Part shown: in pieces, positions 60,599 through 64,000 of the stretch
Numbering within the stretch: the first letter of the stretch is position 1
Layout: each line of letters starts with the position of its first letter
Origin: Chryseobacterium lathyri
GTDB taxonomy: Bacteria; Bacteroidota; Bacteroidia; Flavobacteriales; Weeksellaceae
Reading direction: 5' to 3'
Assembly: GCF_030812195.1 (NCBI RefSeq)
Contig: NZ_JAUSSF010000002.1
Location: 372,001-436,000 of the forward strand
DNA length: 64,000 nucleotides
Program-made: the position numbers and the translations under genes
The notes under the pieces: generated by a model
The model's database searches: none
What the model was told of the DNA's origin: nothing
The model's input: only the letters and a program-made list of their open reading frames with translations

Positions 60599-61891
60599 TT
60601 AGTGTTCTTTTAATTTTTCAGGATAGGAGAACGGAACCAGAAGTGTTACTATAAAAGCCGGTATGGTGGCTATCAGGACCCAGATGAAAAACATTTTGTA
60701 TCCTATCCAATCGCTGATCATCCCGCTGAACATTCCGGGAATCATTACCCCCAGATTCATAATACCGGTTGCAAAAGCATAATGGGCTGTTTTATGTTCG
60801 CCGGGTGCGATCTGCTGCATGATATAGAGCATAAGCCCTACAAACCCGAATCCGTAGCCAAAATATTCTACGACCACCGCAACGCCTACCGGAAGCAATT
60901 CTGTTGGCTGGAAATATGCCAATAATGCATATACTACGAATGGAATGTTAAAAGCAGAACACAGCCAGATCAAAGATCTTTTCAGCCCTCGGGCAGCAAT
61001 AAAATATCCAGCCAGGACAGATCCCAGAATAAATGCAGCCGACCCGTATGTACCATATATAAGCCCTATATCCGATGTTGATAATCCAAGACCTCCTGAG
61101 GTTCTCGGTGCTTTGAAAAACAAGGGGGCAATCTTTATGGCAAATCCTTCTGCAAAACGATACAGGATAATGAACAGTACCGCCCACATGATATTCTTCT
61201 TTTTGAAGAAAGAGGTGATCACGTCCAATAGCTCTTTACGGATATTTCCTGCTTTTCTGGTCTCTTTTTCATGTTTATTTTCTTTCGGTAAAACAGTATA
61301 ATGATACAAAGCCAGTGCAAGAAACAGAAGGCCATAAATTCCCATAATGATCATCCAGGCATTGACAACTCCTTTGGTTTTCTCTAAAACTCCTGCAAAA
61401 TATACCAGCACTCCACTGCTGATGATTTTGGCCAGATTATAAAAAGCACCCTGCCATCCGATATATTTTGCCTGCTCTTTGTTCGTCAAAAAATTAATAT
61501 AGGTCCCGTCGGCAGCTATGTCATGTGTTGCTCCGCAGAATGCAACGACCGCAAAAAGAGCAATGCTGTATTTAAAAAAATCAGGCATTGGTAAACTTAA
61601 TGCAATCAAAGCGAACAGAATTCCTATGGCAAACTGAGTTGCTACAACAAAGAATTTTTTTGTTTTATAGATCTCAAGAAAAGGGCTCCAAAGAGGTTTT
61701 AATGTCCAGGAAAACATAATCAGAGCTGTCCAGAATGTAATCTTAGAATCTGAAATCCCCATGTCTTTGTACATAATCCCTGAGACCGCATTAATGGTTA
61801 CAAAGGGAATTCCCATTGCAAAGTATAATGTTGATATCCAGAAAATCGGTTTTACCGAACGGATTTCTGAGCTGTTGTTTCCCATGTTCAA
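60599..61891 (-). CDS. MFS transporter of the N-glycan locus
   Basis: A 430-residue inner-membrane transporter with twelve predicted helices, of the AmpG/PAT-like type with YFAMGIPFVTINAVSG and WSPFLEIYKTKKF in the first helices. It is placed between SusD and GH130, the position of the sugar importer in N-glycan loci such as those of Bacteroides; the likely cargo is Man-beta-1,4-GlcNAc or GlcNAc. Cargo is inferred only. The start may be M1 or M3. A long imperfect inverted repeat separates it from susD. Confidence 0.85.
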   Translation of the reverse strand: MNMGNNSSEIRSVKPIFWISTLYFAMGIPFVTINAVSGIMYKDMGISDSKITFWTALIMFSWTLKPLWSPFLEIYKTKKFFVVATQFAIGILFALIALSLPMPDFFKYSIALFAVVAFCGATHDIAADGTYINFLTNKEQAKYIGWQGAFYNLAKIISSGVLVYFAGVLEKTKGVVNAWMIIMGIYGLLFLALALYHYTVLPKENKHEKETRKAGNIRKELLDVITSFFKKKNIMWAVLFIILYRFAEGFAIKIAPLFFKAPRTSGGLGLSTSDIGLIYGTYGSAAFILGSVLAGYFIAARGLKRSLIWLCSAFNIPFVVYALLAYFQPTELLPVGVAVVVEYFGYGFGFVGLMLYIMQQIAPGEHKTAHYAFATGIMNLGVMIPGMFSGMISDWIGYKMFFIWVLIATIPAFIVTLLVPFSYPEKLKEH

Positions 61892-61907
61892 ACTAAAATA
61901 GTAAAGA

Positions 61908-62041
61908 AAAGAGAGCCTCTCAAAAGCATCATTCCGAATTGAAACGAAACTAAAATTGAAGAATCTTTAAAACAAGTGTTTATCCGATATTTCTCCTGCC
62001 GAAATGAAAAAATTAAATTTAACCTTTGAGACGGCCTCTTT
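61908..62041 (-). repeat. Long-range inverted repeat between susD and the MFS gene
   Basis: Arms at 61908-61924 and 62025-62041 pair over 16 positions (AAAGAG, GCC, TCTCAAA against their complements) with one bulge on each side, enclosing about 100 nt. On the minus strand the distal arm is followed by TTTCTTT. It could reduce expression of downstream genes relative to SusCD. Confidence 0.5.
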
Positions 62042-62069
62042 ATCTTTATAATTGATCTGCTTAAAATTA

Positions 62070-63698
62070 TTACTTTTTATCCCACCACAATTTGGTTCCT
62101 CCTGTATCGGGACCTCCAAGATACTGCAGGGCCTGAGCATAATTCAGGGTATTGTTTCTGTATTTGGTCGGGATAGGAACCCTTCTGATCATAGCATCAG
62201 TGCTGATGGTTCCCTGACTATCATTGAGAACATTTTTGAAAATAACAGGATAACCAGTTCTTCTCTGTTCTGCCCAAGCTTCAGAGCCATCAGGATAAAT
62301 AGCGATCCATTTCTGGGTCATAATTCTTTCTAGTTTTCTTTCAAAAGAATCTTCTTCATTCCATTTAATGGTAATTGTGCTTAGCATCGGGCTTCCTGCA
62401 AGAATACTATTTGATGCATTTTTAGGATCAATATAGGGAGCTTCCTTAGAAATGGCATCTGCTACATAAGTTGCATATGATGCGCTTTTTCCCCATTCAG
62501 CAAATGACATTTCGATGCCTTTGTTGTAATTTGTTCCCGCATCTCCTGCCCCGGCATACCCTCTGATGGCAGCTTCCGCTTTCAGGAACCATATTTCCGC
62601 AGCAGTAAATACTTTATTTTTACCATTGCTATTGGAAAAATAATCTCCATTAGCAGATGCTGCGATAGGCTGGGAGAAGTCTCCATATCTGTCTTTACTG
62701 CCTCCCATATCCACTCCTTGTCTTATTCCTATATATTGTCCGGCTACACTAGGATCGGTAGCAGGTTTAGCATAGGCAGATCTTCTTGGATCATTAAAGC
62801 CGTTCATAAATGCCATTAATGGTGCCCCAATTTTACAATCGCCCCACGAATAAATAATATCGCTGAGAGGAGAAGCTCCTCCATAGTTAATCAGTGCATT
62901 TGCAGAATTGTCATCAATAAACCCCGCCGGAGATGCTAAAGCCTGTTCTGCGTACAATTTTGATTTGGCAGGATCGGCATAACTCATTCTCATTGCAAAT
63001 CTTAATTTTAAGGAATTGGCAAGTTTTGCCCAATTAGCCAGGTTACCGCCATATATAAGATCCGATTTAGTAATAACCGCCTTATCTTCAACACCCGGAG
63101 TCTGCTGCAGGTCTGAAATAGCAGTAGTAAGGTCTGCAATGAAATTGTTATAAGCTTCCTGCTGTGAATCGAAATCTGTAATTCCCGTTGAAGGGTTAGG
63201 GGTTTCAAATTTACTGTAAATGATAGGCCCATGTGCATCCGAGACTTTACTTGCAGAGATTACTTTAAGAATTTTTGCAAGAGCAAGAGATGCCCTAAAA
63301 TTGATACCCGGATAGTTTTCTTTGATCACAGTGTTGATTGTCTTTGATTTGTCAAAAACATCTTCCAGCTGCGTCATCATAATTCTTTCGTTCCACCCAT
63401 CCATAATGAAATAAGTGGTATTGTTTCTTCCTCCATTATAGGGGGTAGCTGTACTGAATAAGCCACTAAACATGTCCGCATTAAGGTTGGTCTGCAACTG
63501 ATAGATCCAGTTGGTAGAACTTTGCTGGTTTCTCTGCATCAATTTCAGGGGATTTACAATCTGCGTGAAATCGGCATTGAAATTTTCAGGACCTCCAATG
63601 TATTCCTGGTTATATTTATCAAATTCGCCCGTGCAGCTTAAAGCGGAAAATAGCATACATGCACTGAGTGATATGGTTTTAATATGAGATATTTTCAT
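62070..63698 (-). CDS. SusD/RagB family nutrient-binding lipoprotein
   Basis: A 542-residue outer-membrane lipoprotein with lipobox Cys22 (SALSCTGEF). The SusD fold of TPR helices is visible, with the hallmark N-terminal YNQEYIGGPENF region, LAKILKVISASKVSDAHGPI, NLANWAKLANSLKLRFAMRMSYADP and the C-terminal ERIMTQKWIAIYPDGSEAWAEQRRTGYP. SusD proteins cap the SusC pore and bind the glycan at the surface. It follows the SusC gene after 10 nt. The substrate is inferred from the enzymes downstream: high-mannose N-glycan. Confidence 0.93.
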   Translation of the reverse strand: MKISHIKTISLSACMLFSALSCTGEFDKYNQEYIGGPENFNADFTQIVNPLKLMQRNQQSSTNWIYQLQTNLNADMFSGLFSTATPYNGGRNNTTYFIMDGWNERIMMTQLEDVFDKSKTINTVIKENYPGINFRASLALAKILKVISASKVSDAHGPIIYSKFETPNPSTGITDFDSQQEAYNNFIADLTTAISDLQQTPGVEDKAVITKSDLIYGGNLANWAKLANSLKLRFAMRMSYADPAKSKLYAEQALASPAGFIDDNSANALINYGGASPLSDIIYSWGDCKIGAPLMAFMNGFNDPRRSAYAKPATDPSVAGQYIGIRQGVDMGGSKDRYGDFSQPIAASANGDYFSNSNGKNKVFTAAEIWFLKAEAAIRGYAGAGDAGTNYNKGIEMSFAEWGKSASYATYVADAISKEAPYIDPKNASNSILAGSPMLSTITIKWNEEDSFERKLERIMTQKWIAIYPDGSEAWAEQRRTGYPVIFKNVLNDSQGTISTDAMIRRVPIPTKYRNNTLNYAQALQYLGGPDTGGTKLWWDKK

Positions 63699-63708
63699 TT
63701 TGTTAAAA

Positions 63709-64000
63709 TTAGAAGTTAGCTTTTAATGATAGACCAACTGATCTGGTAATCGGCATTCCAAACATATCAATACCTACACCTCCAGGATTAACTCCTGATA
63801 CTTGTTCCGGGTCAAACGGAGCGTCTTTATATAAGAAGAACAGGTTGCTTCCGATTAAACTTATTGTTGCATTTTCCATATATTTTGAATGTACACCAAA
63901 CGTGTATGAAATGGAAGCCTGTCTCAAACGCACGGCTGTCGCTTTATACATGTATGGTTCATCAATGGATCCTGATACTTTTGAATAGTATTTTTCAGCA
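63709..64000 (-). CDS. SusC/RagA TonB-dependent receptor, C-terminal part
   Basis: The frame is open to the edge of the window; about 96 residues of the C-terminal barrel are visible. They show the classic SusC end: ATAVRLRQASISYTFG, a NATISLIGSNLFFLYKDAPFDPEQ strand pair, and SVGLSLKANF as terminal strand. The upstream part (plug, TonB box) is outside. It forms the outer-membrane import pair with the SusD gene 10 nt downstream and is the first visible gene of the locus, so the promoter and any regulator are beyond the window. Confidence 0.9.
   Translation of the reverse strand, partial: AEKYYSKVSGSIDEPYMYKATAVRLRQASISYTFGVHSKYMENATISLIGSNLFFLYKDAPFDPEQVSGVNPGGVGIDMFGMPITRSVGLSLKANF

Noticed and set aside
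60945-61301. 118-codon plus-strand frame inside the MFS gene
   Set aside because: Antisense shadow of a complete transporter; no promoter box or protein-like pattern.
1-64000. tRNA, rRNA, riboswitch or CRISPR features
   Set aside because: Intergenic regions were read for clover-leaf arms, conserved tRNA ends and riboswitch cores; only simple hairpin terminators and promoter boxes were seen. A covariance-model scan was not possible, so small RNAs may be missed.

Overview
The window reads as chromosome of a low-GC member of the Bacteroidota, class Flavobacteriia, most likely Chryseobacterium or a close Weeksellaceae relative (Elizabethkingia type). The evidence is TonB-dependent receptors and a SusC/SusD pair, type IX secretion (T9SS) C-terminal sorting domains, an XrtF exosortase pair, a Q/N-rich extended Rho, many flavobacterial DUF families, and repeated Bacteroidota -7 promoter boxes (TAnnTTTG), several with a TTG about 19-22 nt upstream. 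Species-level assignment is inference. I see no tRNA, rRNA, CRISPR array or complete insertion sequence.

Layout. 1-6.9 kb: the end of nadC, a TonB-dependent receptor, a small membrane protein, asd, a cation diffusion facilitator, and the xrtF pair. 7.0-10.6 kb: an amino-sugar recycling cluster (AmgK-like kinase, stand-alone RapZ C-terminal domain, MurU-like nucleotidyltransferase), then a LOG-family protein and an exported protein. 11-17.2 kb: a receptor plus DUF5689 lipoprotein operon, divergent from a secreted endonuclease/exonuclease/phosphatase-fold enzyme. 17.3-24.1 kb: superoxide dismutase, rho with tightly overlapping divergent promoters, an M28 peptidase, an MsbA-like ABC exporter and a DUF1801 protein. 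24.2-26.2 kb: an AT-rich three-gene cassette (membrane LuxR-type regulator plus two overlapping HTH genes) bracketed by 21-nt direct repeats. 26.3-42.8 kb: housekeeping operons for phospholipid synthesis (cdsA, psd), ftsH-rsfS, birA, tgt, an LptF/G permease, polyprenol-sugar synthesis and hemD, followed by an S9 peptidase, small proteins and a two-component system.

42.9-46.7 kb is a metal-handling locus that looks copper-directed: a lipoprotein with three HGxPxHxC repeats, a secreted Cys-rich protein, and a TonB-dependent receptor with two HMA metal-binding domains fused to its N-terminus. 46.7-47.1 kb holds two sister terminators and a broken small HTH-type gene.

47.1-64.0 kb (all minus strand, running off the end) is a polysaccharide-utilisation locus for high-mannose N-glycan: SusC/SusD, an MFS transporter, GH130 phosphorylase, GH92, GH125, two tandem T9SS-secreted EndoH-like GH18 endoglycosidases, a ROK kinase, a second GH92 and a cupin resembling type II mannose-6-phosphate isomerase. 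Together these can release the glycan from protein, import it, trim it to Man-beta-GlcNAc, phosphorolyse the core and feed mannose into glycolysis.

The observations most worth following are the direct-repeat cassette, the HMA-receptor metal locus, the AmgK/RapZ-C/MurU cluster, a queuine tRNA-ribosyltransferase that has lost its zinc cysteines, and the paired endoglycosidases of the N-glycan locus.
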